In this document: piece after piece, positions 1 to 11,829 of the stretch
Layout: each line of letters begins with the position of its first letter
Position numbering within the stretch: the stretch's first letter is position 1
Assembly: GCA_007644065.1 (NCBI GenBank)
Contig: VJWN01000014.1
Span: 248,001 to 312,000 of the forward strand
DNA: 64,000 nt
From: Margaritispora aquatica
Taxonomy: Eukaryota; Ascomycota; Leotiomycetes; Helotiales; Discinellaceae
Direction: 5' to 3'
The notes under the pieces: model-generated
Told to the model about the DNA's origin: nothing
Databases searched by the model: none
What the model saw: the letters and a program-made list of their open reading frames with translations, nothing else
Made by a program: the position numbers and the translations under genes

Positions 1-2063
1 CATGAGAAACCGAAAGTCAAGACACAATCTACTGGGATACATTCCCTCTTCTTCAAGATATAACCTTTCATCAGAGTCGCTGTTTCAGATCAGGCTCAAT
101 AGCTTGCGTACAAAAATGCCCGATGCCTATCTACTACTGAGCTCGCTCGTCTGGTTAGACAGAACAAGGAGCACGACCAGTTTTTTACGAAGAGCGGCTT
201 CAAAGCGACTTCGATGGGGTAAAGATGGCGAGCCTGAGCACCGAGATCCTAGACTAAGTTTTGTGCCTGAGGAGTTGATACAGCTTATCAATGGACCCGA
301 ATTTACCATTGCAACCAACTTGTTGAAGTCATCATCTCTGATTGCCAACGACGAAGTTTTCAAAGAAGGACTAGCGCCAAAAGACTCCATTATCTTGCAC
401 CAGTCCTTGTATGAATATGTTAGAGACTTAGTTCCCCCACAAAATACTTTCCAGGCAATATATTCCACGTTTGCACTTGTTGCACACTCATGTCCGATTT
501 CAGAGGCTGGCTTGGAGAACGAGTAAGTAAACACTGCCTGTGAATTAACCAAAGCAAACTATCGGCGAGCTGATTGTAAAATATAGCCCCACTGCAAAGC
601 TCCAAATGGTATGCCAAGTGCAGCAATGCCTTCGCAATATCGAAGAACAACACATAGGATTGCAAACAAATTTATTGCAGACCCTCCGAAATGTTTTTGG
701 AGAGAAATATGTGGAGTTTCGAGATGTAATTGCCGAGATACTTCTGGAAGCTATCGAAAGTTACGGCTACGGGGATGACGAAACTCACCAGAAACTACTA
801 CGACTTCTGGAAAGTCTTTTGGATGCCACTTCTAGCGTTTTCCTTCAGGCTCGTTTCTGGACTAAAAGGCTACCAATCGATTTTTTCAAAGTTGGAAAGC
901 ATCAGGAGGGATGTCTGGCAGCACAGAAGTTTATCTCTAGGGTAGAATCAGATGGAAACAGAAGGAATTGGTCTAATCGAGACAATGCTGAAGTTGGCAT
1001 TCTTCGCGTCTTCACGATCAACTTCATTCCACCTGAGCCTGGCTCAGAACCAAAAGCTGCATGGGGAAAGTGCCTTGAGTACATTGACGCATGGAAACCA
1101 TTGGACCCGAGAAATCCGTCCACGCTTGAACGCTTTGTCGTAGGCCTTAACATTCGCATGCGAGGAAAGCAGGCAAAAGATTACAGGCAGTACAAGGAAG
1201 CGTACTACGCGCTAAAACTATTCTGTAATGAGTACGCCATTCGCAGTAGTCAGGAGGAGGGCTGGGCGGTTGGCGACTTTGCACAAGTGGTTATTGAGCT
1301 TGAGGATACCGATATTCGCTCTGAGATGGTTGAAGATCTTAAGACAACAGGGACAAACTTTGGTGAAAAATTGTTCCCGTCCAACGAGCCCAACCCCTGC
1401 GAGTTCATCTCTTTCGTGCTGGGTCGTGTAATAGAGAGGCGAAAATTCGAAGCAGGCTATCGTACACCTGAAGCAAGAAATAGGGTCCGGGAAGGGGACA
1501 TCATGTGGATGGAGGTTGTGCATGCCACCATCGTTCTCCATCAAGCACGTCATGATCCAGACCAACTTGCCGTTGCCGAACAAGTCCTTTCCAGTCTGGG
1601 CAATCGTTTCAGAGAGATTGAAGCTGTGGGTACGTGGTTTGATGAACGGCTCCGATATTTCCTAATTAAGGTATGCCTGGCCCAAGTCTCTCACCTTAAA
1701 GAAGAATGGGCGATTGCGCAACAGCGGTGGTCAGAAGCAATCTTGTACGGAACTACATGTTTAAAAGAGTGGAAGGATAATCGTTTTCACATTGCGCTGG
1801 CTAGGTTAAGCCTCATTGATGTACAGCTTTGTGGAGGAGGAGGAACGGACACTGCAACGATTGTTCCTCTGGCAAAAAGCGCCCTTGCTGAGGCGGAGGA
1901 GACATCGATTGGAAACATTGTCATGGACACGTTTTGGAAATTCTGGGCAAACTATGTTTGCAACAAGGTCAGAGAGAGGATTCAGAGTATGGTTGAATCG
2001 GGGGCGCATGATGAAGAGGAGGCAAAATTGGAGGCGTTACCTATAATAATACGAGAGTTGTAA
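1..2063 (+). CDS. C-terminal part of a large helical-repeat protein, possibly NLR/STAND-like (5' truncated by window)
   Basis: The reading frame is open from the left edge, so the true start lies outside the window. Two exons, 1-522 and 587-2063, join in frame across a 64-nt intron (GTAAGT donor, GCTGAT branch-like site, TATAG acceptor); the joined codon is GA+C (Asp). The first part (about 170 aa) resembles the winged-helix region that follows the NB-ARC/NACHT ATPase in fungal STAND proteins, including a line like 'IILHQSLYEYVRDLV' that recalls the 'hRLVQ' motif. The second part (about 490 aa) is helical with TPR-like spacing of aromatic and Ala residues. No catalytic motif is visible. The STAND assignment is inference; that this is a real spliced gene is well supported by the frame-preserving intron and the long ORF. 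Confidence 0.72.
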
Positions 2064-2955
2064 GACGTGTTGGGGGTGGGGGGCTGGATTGAACAAGTTA
2101 CTACTCAAGAAACTAGGAACTAGATAGGATTGGAAGATGGTCCTTAGCTAGCATAAACCTGTAATTTAGTAATACTTGTAAGGGGGGGCTAATTACTATG
2201 GTATTGTTAATACCTCCGTAGTAGGTCTGGTAAGTTTAGTAGGTCGAAAAGCGGTGACTGAGGTCCAGATTTACAGACACTAGTACTTCCAATTTGTAAC
2301 AAAGTTATTATACTTTAAAATTAACTTGTAGAATATTCGTTTACAAATATATCTATGATTACAAGATAGACAATGATCTTCGTACTCTTGAAGAAAATAA
2401 ACTATAGACTCTCTAAGTAGCAATTCAAACTTTCATTGTCGAGCACTAACCCTATCTCGACTATCCACTCGCCCTGTTCTTCTGGTTTTTTCCTTGCTTT
2501 GTTAAGCTCAGCCTGAACTCTAGCGTCTTCTCTCTGCTTTAGAAGCAATAAACCAATCGGAGGTGAAGAGTGAGTATCACAATCACTAGATAGGTTTGGA
2601 GAAGATAGCCATCATCACATGACAACGCGTTTGTTTGGCGGTGAGCAGGTTCAAGCCTCTCAATGTGCTACCATCGTCAATTGGCTGCCATTGAACTGTA
2701 AATGTGCTTCCCTGCATAATTAGTCTTGGAATATGAGAAACAATAGGTGCAGAGACCTTAGTGGAGGAACAAGTCAACTTGTGTGCGTCCATGGGAAGAG
2801 AGGAGTATAAAGCTTGCTCAACACCCCGCATGGCAGTTCAGAACACCATTAAAATCACCCTCAAAAACCCCTCAACCTCAATTCATTATCTCAACCTCAA
2901 CCTCTTGAACCTCTTGAACCTCTTGACCCGAGCATAAATACCATCAACTAGAACC
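2064..2955. other. intergenic, AT-rich then CT-rich promoter
   Basis: No credible gene seen. The first two thirds is AT-rich. The last 80 bases hold a pyrimidine-rich direct repeat of the unit CTCTTGAAC / CTCAACCT just before the next start codon, which is the usual look of a fungal core promoter and 5' leader. Confidence 0.6.
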
Positions 2956-3438
2956 ATGGACTCCGCCGACAATTCTTCAGCCAGCGCCCGTCCACCAGTA
3001 AAATTCACCCCTGCCCCGACCAAAGCCATAGCCTTCGTCACCATTCCCGTGGTTGACGAGCAGCGCGCCCAGAAGTTTTACGAAGCCGTCTTCGGCTGGA
3101 AATTTTGGACTGCTCCCGGACAATCCGCCACTGTGTTCTTCACTGGTGGCGAGGTGATGGGTCGACTGTCCAAGGAGAAAGCTGTGGCTGTGGAGAGCGA
3201 TGGAGCCGCGAGTGGTAAGCAGCCGTGTCGGACTGGTGAATGTGAATGATATACGTGTTGATGAGTTATAGTGCGACTGTACACGAATGTTGAGGATGTC
3301 AAGAAGACGTTGGAGATTGTCAAAGCTGCCGGCGGAGAGGTGGTGACCGACGCGTTTGTGGAGGGAGGACACACTGAGTTGGCAGTTTATCGGGATACCG
3401 AGGGAAATACCGGTGGTATTCTTCATTGGCTGATTTAG
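2956..3438 (+). CDS. VOC-superfamily (glyoxalase/bleomycin-resistance-like) protein
   Basis: Two exons, 2956-3214 and 3272-3438, close in frame to give 141 aa (intron GTAAGC...TATAG, 57 nt, phase 1). Exon 1 carries a typical VOC opening, 'AFVTIPVVDEQRAQKFYEAV' followed by FGW. Exon 2 carries the second half of the beta-alpha-beta-beta-beta unit and ends 'YRDTEGNTGGILHWLI'. The length matches a single-module glyoxalase-like protein. VOC enzymes bind a divalent metal and act on diverse small substrates; the substrate here cannot be told from sequence. The N-terminal 20 residues are polar and not a signal peptide, so it is probably cytosolic. Confidence 0.87.
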
Positions 3439-3792
3439 AAGAATGGCATAGCGGCCCATAGTTTGCTACCTCTGTAGCAGATAGAGTGATCAATCAGTCA
3501 GTGGGTCGGTTATCAGTCAAAGAAAATCTACGCTAACTAAATGACGAAGTGAAGGCTGTTGAACTATCTATCCACCCTGGCGTGCCCAGAAATAGGAATT
3601 TCTACCATCCGATTAACCTGTTCGGTATGCCATATCCCTTAGTTAAAAGACCAAATATTTCAGACCCCATCAATGTCATTTCTTCTTGACTTGGTTATGG
3701 CAGAAGAATAGCGTAAATCTGCAGAAGAATTACAAGCGAGTTCTATAATAGAGCACTCGGTCTTGCCCTGACGCCCATAGCTTCAATCTTTG
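3439..3792. other. intergenic between convergent genes
   Basis: Nothing recognisable; it holds the 3' ends of the VOC gene and of the minus-strand gene that follows. Confidence 0.5.
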
Positions 3793-5161
3793 TCACAGAT
3801 GCTCAAACCCGGAACAAAGCTCCCATCTTTGTGGTGGAGGAAGGTGAGAGCTGCCCAAATCAAGCCGACATGGAGCGTACTTGTGCGCAAGGCACCGTTT
3901 CCCATGACCAGCAATAGGATGCTTTATAACAGTCTTCTTTGACGTAGGACTTCCGTTTTCGTCCTCATTAACGTAGATTCCTTTATAAACCTGCCCTTGG
4001 ATGAGTTTGTAATACTCTGAGACGGAAGGCCTATCTTGAATGAGAGTAGTTGGATTTTGATAGACCAAGAGTGGCTGAGCAGAAGGAGAAACGACATCGT
4101 CTCCATAATCCTCATCATAGTAATCACCCCTGTCATAATTATCGTCAACGCTGAAATGTTTCATTTTGGGATCTTTAATGTCATCTGAGAGAATTTCGAT
4201 CTGGATGGTGTAAAAAAACAAGGCGGAGGGTATGGTTGATTACGTTCATCTCGTTGTCAGAACGAAGATTTTCGGCCGCTTCAAGCTCGCAATAAAGTAT
4301 CCATTTGGCTGAAATCATTGCGAGAATTTATCAAAACACGATTTGGGATCGAATTGATATCACATACCATCAATTTCATTTTGCGCCTTTCGCTCTGAAT
4401 CATCCCCAAGGTTTTGCAGAATGTACCTCGCATCATCATCAATAGCTACATCATCTATCAACGTAAATCAGCCACTGAAAAATACTAGAGATGATGATAT
4501 AATACCCATGACGCGCTTGACAAGCTCAGGTCTCGACAGCCTCATGACATTCACGCATTTCCGAGACGACGATGCTAGACAAACTCGAACCGAACCAGCA
4601 CAAGTTGGTCTTCACGAAGCGCGAGATATTCCTGAATGTCCGGAATGGCTGTGAACGCTCCATTTGAATACATGCAATTGATAATCTCGCAAGATGCTTC
4701 GACGAATTTGGTGAATCTGCATGAATAGATGTTTGTCCTATTCAAAGTGTCTTCTAATTTGAAGTAGATGTTGACTGGGTGATCGCCTTCGCACAGCTTC
4801 CTATGGATAAAAACTTCTGCCTCACACCAAATTGCCAGGGCTTGATAGGGTTCACTGCGAGATGAGGCGTGGTGCTCCAGCAGAAATCCAGACTGTTAGT
4901 AGATGTTTAGAGGGAAGCTATATTTACTTGTAGACTACTTACGATTGAAGTCTTGCAAGAAATAAAGGTTTTCTGGCAACTCAATCACACCTAATGCCTT
5001 CATTAAGATGCACAACATCATTCCGATGGATTTAAGGAAGCTGAGAGCTGAAAGAAGTTACGCCGAAACCTGACTGGAACGTACAGAATGCCAAAAATGC
5101 AATGAATGAATATTGTAAGATCGGTGTCGCGATAACTGAAATCGGCAGTTGTAAGATGTTG
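3793..5161 (-). CDS. probable multi-exon gene of unknown function, model incomplete (possibly decayed)
   Basis: The 3' part is consistent: exons about 4574-4506, 4454-4368, 4308-4244 and 4200-3793 join in frame across introns of 51, 59 and 43 nt with GTATTA, GTATGT and GTAATC donors and AG acceptors, two of them pyrimidine-rich. They encode about 209 aa, acidic in the middle ('DYYDEDYGDD'), with no motif I recognise. Further upstream there are coding-like stretches: 5161-5085 and 5047-4943 join into a hydrophobic segment containing 'IGMMLCILMKAL', and an open frame at about 4892-4613 contains 'YQALAIWCEAEVFIHRK'. I could not connect these upstream pieces without a frame break. Either an intron was missed or the gene is a pseudogene. 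Product unknown. Confidence 0.4.
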
Positions 5162-6622
5162 CTAAAAGGTTTATTGTCGAGAAGAAACGATCAATTGGTA
5201 AGAAGGAGAGCAAAGACCGGCATTGAAGCAATGGTAACTAGGCTATTACTGTCGAATTAAGAGTGGGTAAAAATTAGTGCGTGGTGGGGTCGCGACAATA
5301 GGAAGCGATTGCGACTAGGCTAAGGTTAGGTAGAAATGCAAAATTAATGCTACTATTGTTGGAATTGACTAATCAATAGCCTCGCTTGAGTATAGAATCT
5401 CAGTTGTGAAATGCAGTTGCATGTGGCGAGACTTGTCAAATCCATACAATGCTCCTTTCTGTGAAAGCCTTGGAAGATTCTCCGCACAGGCGTAACAGGC
5501 GGGCACTGTCTCTGGTATTCCAAAAATTCTCGAAGAGGAATGATTATGTATTTAGATGATATAATGCTAAATTTCAAGATCTTGTCAGCATATGTATACT
5601 ACTATCGACCCGAATCCTTTTTCTTTGGAAGCTATGGCATGTCACAAGTCAGGAAAGCTAAAACCTTAAATCAAGTCTATATTTGCCAGCAATGATCTTG
5701 TGGGAAAGTCACCCTGCGTATATATACATAGAGCAAATTTTTTTAATCTATACCTGACCACTTACATATACAAACAATCGATTAGATAATGCTTGTCACA
5801 TTACGAAAGTCAATTAATCATTAGTAGAGTGACCTAATCCGATGCGAAGTTTAATCTACTCTCATGAATCATGATTTTGCTGGATACTATTGAATTTTTG
5901 AGCTTTTAGGGCGTCGTTTAACTTCCAAAAGCTACAACAAGATCATGGTTCTATTACTGCTTATCCAAACTCTTTTCGGTTTCGACTTTTGTTGCTTCTT
6001 GCGACGGCACTTTTTGTTTAACTGTCTTCGTCGCTTCGCAATGTAGGAGTAGGAGAGTTGATAGTTAAATGACGGCAAGATTCCATTGAATTCATACTCT
6101 TAGCTCTGTACTTTACATCTCTTTATAATATCAATTCTTAAGCATAATTTGTAAAATCGTATCAAAGCAATTTTCGTGAAGTTTGTGTTTAACATCAATC
6201 ATCACATCCACAAATGTAGCTACTTAAGTTCTTATGTTCGTTATTCCTTGTTATTCAGTCCTTACCACCTCTCTATACTCTTCGATATCCCACAAGGAGC
6301 TCAAGTGAAATGCTTAGCGATGAAAATTTTGAATAATCAAAATTCAGTGTGTCAAAGACTCCCGTCTGCTTCAATCAAACCCAAAAGAAGACAAAAGGAC
6401 GAAAGCCTCTTCTAATTATGTCCTTTTAAACCATATTGAGTCAATCTAACATATATATACGTTTAAGCAACCGAAAAAGTTCTCAATACACTTTAGTATC
6501 GTATGCCACATCCGCTTCCAATTTAGCTTCCTCAGTAGACTGAAATTAGATTAGATCGACCACTATCACAAATCCAAAGCCTGCTAGGTCATTGTTCATC
6601 AGAAACCAGAAAAGGAGCCAGT
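5162..6622. other. intergenic, AT-rich
   Basis: About 1.4 kb rich in AT with only short open frames lacking codon structure or splice-compatible extensions. No RNA gene seen. Confidence 0.5.
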
Positions 6623-7274
6623 ATGCAAGAATCCAAGAGCGTAAAGGGAAACCAGGGCATCTTTCTCTATCCCAATTTATTCCGTAAGTTGCCACCACAT
6701 CTCAACGTCTAATACCTCAATCTGACCGCACCTTTCAGCACCCCTCTACTTCGAGCAGCAAGCTCTCTCACACTCTCTGCCAGATTTATCTCTCAACCCA
6801 TGTTATAATTGGACTGAGGCGGAACTCCAAGTCTTCTCGCAACTCACCTCGCGGATCCCACCCACGCAGATCCTCGCTGCAATACACACCGCCATCAGCG
6901 GCGAAACACCCAAGACGATCGACTACGCGCTTCGAGTGCTAGAAAACGCCATCACTATTCTCGAAAACCTGGCTGCGACTGAGATATTTGCGAAGCTGTA
7001 CAAGGGCGATGACGCACAGAGAAAGGAGGCGTGGATGGGGATGGCGAGGGATATGGCACCTACTTTGGCGTTCATTGAGATTGGACGTGGTTCGTAATTT
7101 GTAGAGAGATGCTGTGAGTTTCGTTGATGTAGTGGTTTTTAAGGATGATTGCTGACTCGTTCTTGCGAGACAGCGCAGTTTCCAGCCATGGATGAGGGAT
7201 CTCGCGAGACATGGACGAACGCGATGTTCAACATGATCGAGGCGTCCCAGGCTTTGCAAAAAGCTGGAGCATAA
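6623..7274 (+). CDS. small conserved-looking protein of unknown function
   Basis: Three exons, 6623-6683, 6739-7089 and 7174-7274, close in frame to about 170 aa. The first intron (55 nt) has a clean GTAAGT donor and TTTCAG acceptor. The second has a weak donor (GTTCGT at 7090, or GTGGTT three bases earlier; both keep frame) and a GACAG acceptor. The protein is soluble and helical, with 'ELQVFSQLTSRIPPTQI' near the middle and a C-terminus ending 'EASQALQKAGA'. I recognise no family. Codon use and the two frame-preserving introns support a real gene. Confidence 0.65.
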
Positions 7275-7776
7275 AACCAGTCTTCGCCGATGCAGCAATA
7301 TTATCCTGATATCTAGGTTGTTCTCCTAGATATCCTGATTTTATAATCTTTCACCTACGTACTCGGATCTACCCCTGAATGTTTCGCGTAGCTAAACGAT
7401 CCCAATCAGTGATTGCCAAGTCACCAGCTTCTCTATCCTTTCGCAATCAGCGGATCTTAAAATGAGATGTATGTACCACAACGAGATAAACTTGGTGACA
7501 GTATGTCCTCGATTTTATCTATACAGCCCCACTGCCTACATTTACATTTTTATAACACGCCGAGCTAATAAAAATCCTACGCATCGAATACACACCCAAA
7601 AATCCAACTCGCCTGGCGAGCAAATCAGAAAAAATCAGTCATAATACTAACATACCCAACCCAAGCATCATCATATGTCATAATAAAAGATATTAGGCGT
7701 TTCTCCTTCGTAGTTCTACAACTTCACATTCCGGAACTCGCCCACGCCTTCAGACTTTCCCCGGTCGTACAGCTAT
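7275..7776. other. intergenic between convergent genes
   Basis: Holds a short direct/inverted repeat of the block 'TATCCTGAT' / 'ATCTAGG' near 7300-7345. No gene seen. Confidence 0.5.
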
Positions 7777-9327
7777 CTACTCAAAATTCTCAGTTGCATG
7801 GCCAGTTGGACCCCAGGTGGTGTAGTCGCAAGTGATGAAGGCGCGATCAACCTCCGGCAATCCCTCACAACAATACTGCAGTGTCTCTGCAATATCATGC
7901 GCAATCTCGAGCGGACACTTCTCGTCCAGTAGGATGTCAACTTCCACCCAAACACCATCACCAGCATGATATGCAACGATTGACTTGTATCCGTTAACGA
8001 GAGGTGAAAATCGATACGCCAAGTAGGTCAGCTTCTGCAGGACACGATCATCTACAGCAGACCCTGTTAGGCGGAAGACATTAATGAAGCATGTTTCGCC
8101 CCACTAATACGAAGTTAGGATAGAAATCACTCGAGAACAAACAGGTGTTACCCACATCGTAGATGATGAAGAGTGATAAAAGACCAGCTCCAAGGGGATC
8201 AAGCCACCATACATTTAAAGCATGGCCAACGGCTGGGAAGATCAAAGACAAGGTGTTAAACACCACATCTGTCTTACAATCTGCTGCTTGTTAGAACACT
8301 CCCCGTACTAGACATCCATTGTAGCGACTTACCTTGAGCTAATGCCTGAACTTGGGTAGTTTTGATTCTGATACAACCAAACCAAATAAAGCCTTTCAGT
8401 CCAATCGTTGCGGCCAATGCACCGATGGCAATTGGCGGCAACTGCATGGCTTCATGTGGTCCCTTGGCCATCAACTTTTCCGCACTTTCTTTTAGAATTT
8501 GGATGAAAGATATAATCATGATGATACTAAACACCAAAATACCAAGGGGTTCCAGCCTCCTTCTGCCAACAGGGAACTTCCTTCGCAGCTTAGCAATATG
8601 CCATTCCACCATTTTGTGTGTAGTAAAGATGATGGCTGTACATAGCAGATCAAGTGCCGAATCTGCTAGAGATGCCAGTAAAGATAGCGAGGATGATTTA
8701 GAGGCTGCAATCGCTTTTGCAATAAGGAGAATGATGTTTGCAACGACGTTTATGTTGATAGCCCACTTCGCATTTCGGCGTCCGACCCTTCTCTTCTCCT
8801 GCTCAGATTCCGGCAAAAAGGGTTCCACGTGTCCCAAGGTGTCCTGCAATGCCCCGCCACCCTCTGCGACACCATCTCCATTATCGTCGCGCGGATCAAA
8901 GGACTCGAGAATATCATCGGAGAGTGCTTTGACAATGGCATTCACCTCAAGCCAGTCATCCAGACGCTCATTTTGTTCGCTGTAGAAGGATCTGATTTTC
9001 TTGTTGCGAATCTCTTTGAGCTGCCAGCCAATTAACACCCCAATTTATACCAACCTATTCTCTGAGAGCAGAGCTTACGTCTTGATCAGTTTTGCGAAAA
9101 TCCTCCAATACCTTCGAGCTCTCAACACTATCCAGCAACTTTTGTTTAAATTCTACGCGCCGCTGGTCGTCGTGGTCCAATTTGCTCTGATCTCGGAACC
9201 TATATTTCCTGTCTTTTGCTGGTCTTTCTGACCTTCGGTCTTCAACATCTCTACCTCTGTCGTTATTGTCTTTCTTGCTCTTAGCTTCTGCCGTGATAGC
9301 TCGTCTGATCGATCGTTTTCCCGCCAT
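7777..9327 (-). CDS. cation diffusion facilitator, probable Mn2+-type transporter
   Basis: Four exons, 9327-9079, 9020-8333, 8280-8156 and 8103-7777, close in frame to 462 aa. A charged cytosolic N-terminus of about 110 aa precedes the membrane domain. Helix 2 carries the metal motif 'LADSALDLL' and helix 5 carries 'DCKTDVVFN'. Both are DxxxD, the pattern of the Mn-CDF subgroup, where Zn-CDFs have HxxxD in one of them. The loop 'KFPVGRRRLEPLGIL' and the C-terminal dimerisation domain ('IVAYHAGDGVWVEVDILLD') match the family, which exports metal from the cytosol into organelles or out of the cell by H+ antiport. Intron 3 uses a GTGGGT donor, which is needed to read 'YDWGETCF' across the junction. 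Start chosen at the first ATG of the open frame. Confidence 0.93.
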
Positions 9328-11049
9328 TGTGCTGATGTCTCGGCGTGCAGCTTGGCAGACTCTGTCATCCAGGAGGAAACACTTTATCGAAAAGATGGTC
9401 TGCCATATCCATTGGAAGTTGAATTGTGGGCTCTGTTATGCGTCTTCACGCTATTTTCCATGTTTGTGTTGCACTACACCACGAAGCTGTGGATCATCCA
9501 CGCAAGACTCGTGGTGTTGATGTCATCGATTGTGGCCGTGCGACAGTTGTGGCGCAAATCTCGTCTCCCTTCTTTGCTTCGTATATTTCGAGAAACCTTA
9601 ATCGAGGAAGTAGTATGGATAAGTGGGGTCTGCTAGAACTTGGGAGTTGATTATTTTATAAAATATGGCTGGAGACAGCTCAGCCCTTAGAGACAAGTGA
9701 GCTTTGGCAACTGCTTATTGATCGAAGATTAGAAGCATCAATGTGCGGTGTTTGTGAGAGGCAGAGAACAAAATGATAAAAATATGCCATGTGTAAGTGT
9801 GTTCGGCGTCTAGTATGGGCATGGACGGCTCATTATGCAGTGGCAATGACATCTCCATGATTTCGCCATCAAAGAAAAATGCAACTCAAAACACCATAGA
9901 ACCCTCACCACGATCAGCATAGCCGCGTCCTCATATGATGCTTCAAGTTTCCACGCTAGGGTCTAAAGACAGCCATCCCACGGGATCCTCGCGCTAGCTA
10001 GATAGGAAGCCATTCTTGCCTCTGAGGAAAGGAGCATATTGCTTTTTTCGCCCTTGAGCGCAACTGAGGGCGTTGATGGCAAAAGAAATGCTTAGCGAAG
10101 ATGGGATTGGAATTCAAAAATGGAATGTGAAGGAATGTGAAGGTTGAATAGAGAGAAGAAAAGAAGAGAAACTGGAATTGAGTTGGATATTCTATATTTT
10201 TACTTTTCTTTATATACTTGTTTTGCGTCATTTAATCTTGAGGTAGGAAAATCTTATCTATCTCAGTCTTTTAGGTATCGAACGAAATGTAATCTTAATA
10301 CTTAATATAGTATAACTTGGTATACTAAAGGTATTTGTCTAGTAGAATAAGTCTATACGCTTTTAGCCTAAAAGCTACCACGACAATTTATTAATCTAGT
10401 GTACTCCAACCATGAGGCCCTTATAATACAGCTATATTATATTCCTGCTTCAATATTGGTTGATTAATCTACCATTCTTGCTGTCGATACCATGTTCCTT
10501 TCCGTGTCACATGCTTGTGTCCGGTAGAACATGGACTTCTCTATACCAGGTTGTCGAGCCTTAGAGCCGTATCATGTAATCGTCACAGATAAGTATAGAT
10601 TATATTTACGCTAACGTTATTCAAGAAATAATGCTACAATAATACTAAAGCTGCTACTTGAAAACTTTAGGAGTAAGTCTAAGACGAAATGTAACAATAG
10701 TAATAAGCTAGCTGCTAGAGCCAAGGATACGAAAAGTATAAAGCGAAAAAATAAGAAAGATCTTACGACATAGGATCTGATTCCTATAGGAGACAGTTTT
10801 GGCTCCAGCCCAAGATATCCTAGGTCCCCTTCCCTATGGTGAGACAAGGTAGACGACAGACATGCTATTCTACACAGAATCTATGCCAACATAGGATCCC
10901 TTTTAGAGTTAAATAAGTCATTTCCGTCGTCTTTCTTCATAATCTTGTCTATCTCTTCCTTACATTCCACCTCTTCCTTCTCAGCCATATCTCCCCCTTC
11001 CTCCTATCACCTGCGCCCCTCTTCTTCAACCACGTCTTCATGGTATGTC
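9328..11049. other. intergenic; promoter of CDF gene, then AT-rich decayed DNA
   Basis: 9328-9700 is the upstream region of the CDF gene. From about 10240 to 10920 the sequence is rich in TA, TAGTATA and AATACTAA words and poor in CG, as in repeats mutated by RIP. No intact element or gene seen. Confidence 0.5.
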
Positions 11050-11829
11050 TCACTCATAATACTCTTCACCAGCCTCAGTCTCAACAGTCTCCTCAATTTC
11101 AACAGTCTCCTCGTATTCAACAGTCTCCTCAATCTCAACAGTCTCCTCAATCTCAACAGTCTCCTCGTATTCAACAGTCTCCTCAGTCTCATCGGTCTGC
11201 TCAACTTCTACGGTCCACGTCTCAACAGTGGCATCCTCACCATCATAAACCTGCAGATTACCTGTATCCTCACTAAGGATCAAGACTTCGTAATCCACCG
11301 AGTCAAAATCAATAACTTCAAAGGTCTCATATGTAATCACCTCCGTATACCCCCCTAAATTCATTAGCCAATAGCTCTCCCTAGATCCCCGAAACAAGGA
11401 AAATAACTCACCATCACCAAAATTACTAGCATAACCTCCCTCCACCTCCTGCAGAAACCACACCATCAAGCTAGAAATTACATTCCCCTTCCCAAGATCA
11501 CAGGTGACCCCATACAGATACCCGCTAAATATCTCTATGAACGCTTCCTCCATGCCGTCAGTCTCTTCCCCAAAGTCAAGTTCTTGGCCATTGGAGGTGG
11601 TGATGAAGACCCTGCCGACTGCGGTAGGGGACTGAAAGATGGTCATGGACTCCACAGCCTCGTTGTTGCTGAATGCAAGTGTCTTGTTATCGCTAGTCTG
11701 GGAGCCAACTTGACTGGAGGAGCCGTCTGTGGAGACTATCTGAATGCCAACAAAGACACCGTTCGCACGGCTGAAAGTGATGCTTCGCACCATTGCGGCG
11801 CCGGCGGCGGTAAGCTGGGTAGCAGACAT
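11050..11829 (-). CDS. jacalin-like lectin-type protein with acidic hexapeptide-repeat tail
   Basis: Single exon, 259 aa, ATG at 11829. Residues about 10-170 form a beta-rich domain with features like jacalin-related lectins: 'RSITFSRANGVFVGIQI' early on and 'VGRVFITTSNGQELDFG' in the middle. From about residue 205 the chain becomes an acidic repeat of the pattern ETVE(I/Y)E, ending 'GEEYYE'. The repeats correspond to near-perfect 18-bp units in the DNA. No signal peptide or membrane segment. The lectin assignment is tentative; the repeat is seen directly. The tail length probably varies between strains by repeat slippage. Confidence 0.72.
   Translation of the reverse strand: MSATQLTAAGAAMVRSITFSRANGVFVGIQIVSTDGSSSQVGSQTSDNKTLAFSNNEAVESMTIFQSPTAVGRVFITTSNGQELDFGEETDGMEEAFIEIFSGYLYGVTCDLGKGNVISSLMVWFLQEVEGGYASNFGDGELFSLFRGSRESYWLMNLGGYTEVITYETFEVIDFDSVDYEVLILSEDTGNLQVYDGEDATVETWTVEVEQTDETEETVEYEETVEIEETVEIEETVEYEETVEIEETVETEAGEEYYE
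11057..11205 (-). repeat. 18-bp coding tandem repeat (acidic hexapeptide units)
   Basis: On the plus strand the unit reads roughly CAACAGTCTCCTCAATCT with variants at one or two positions, seven to eight copies. It encodes the ETVEIE/ETVEYE tail of the minus-strand lectin-like protein. Confidence 0.85.

Noticed and set aside
9352..9636. Plus-strand open frame with hydrophobic residues upstream of the CDF gene
   Set aside because: Overlaps the promoter and leader of the CDF gene on the opposite strand; no homology signal or extension.
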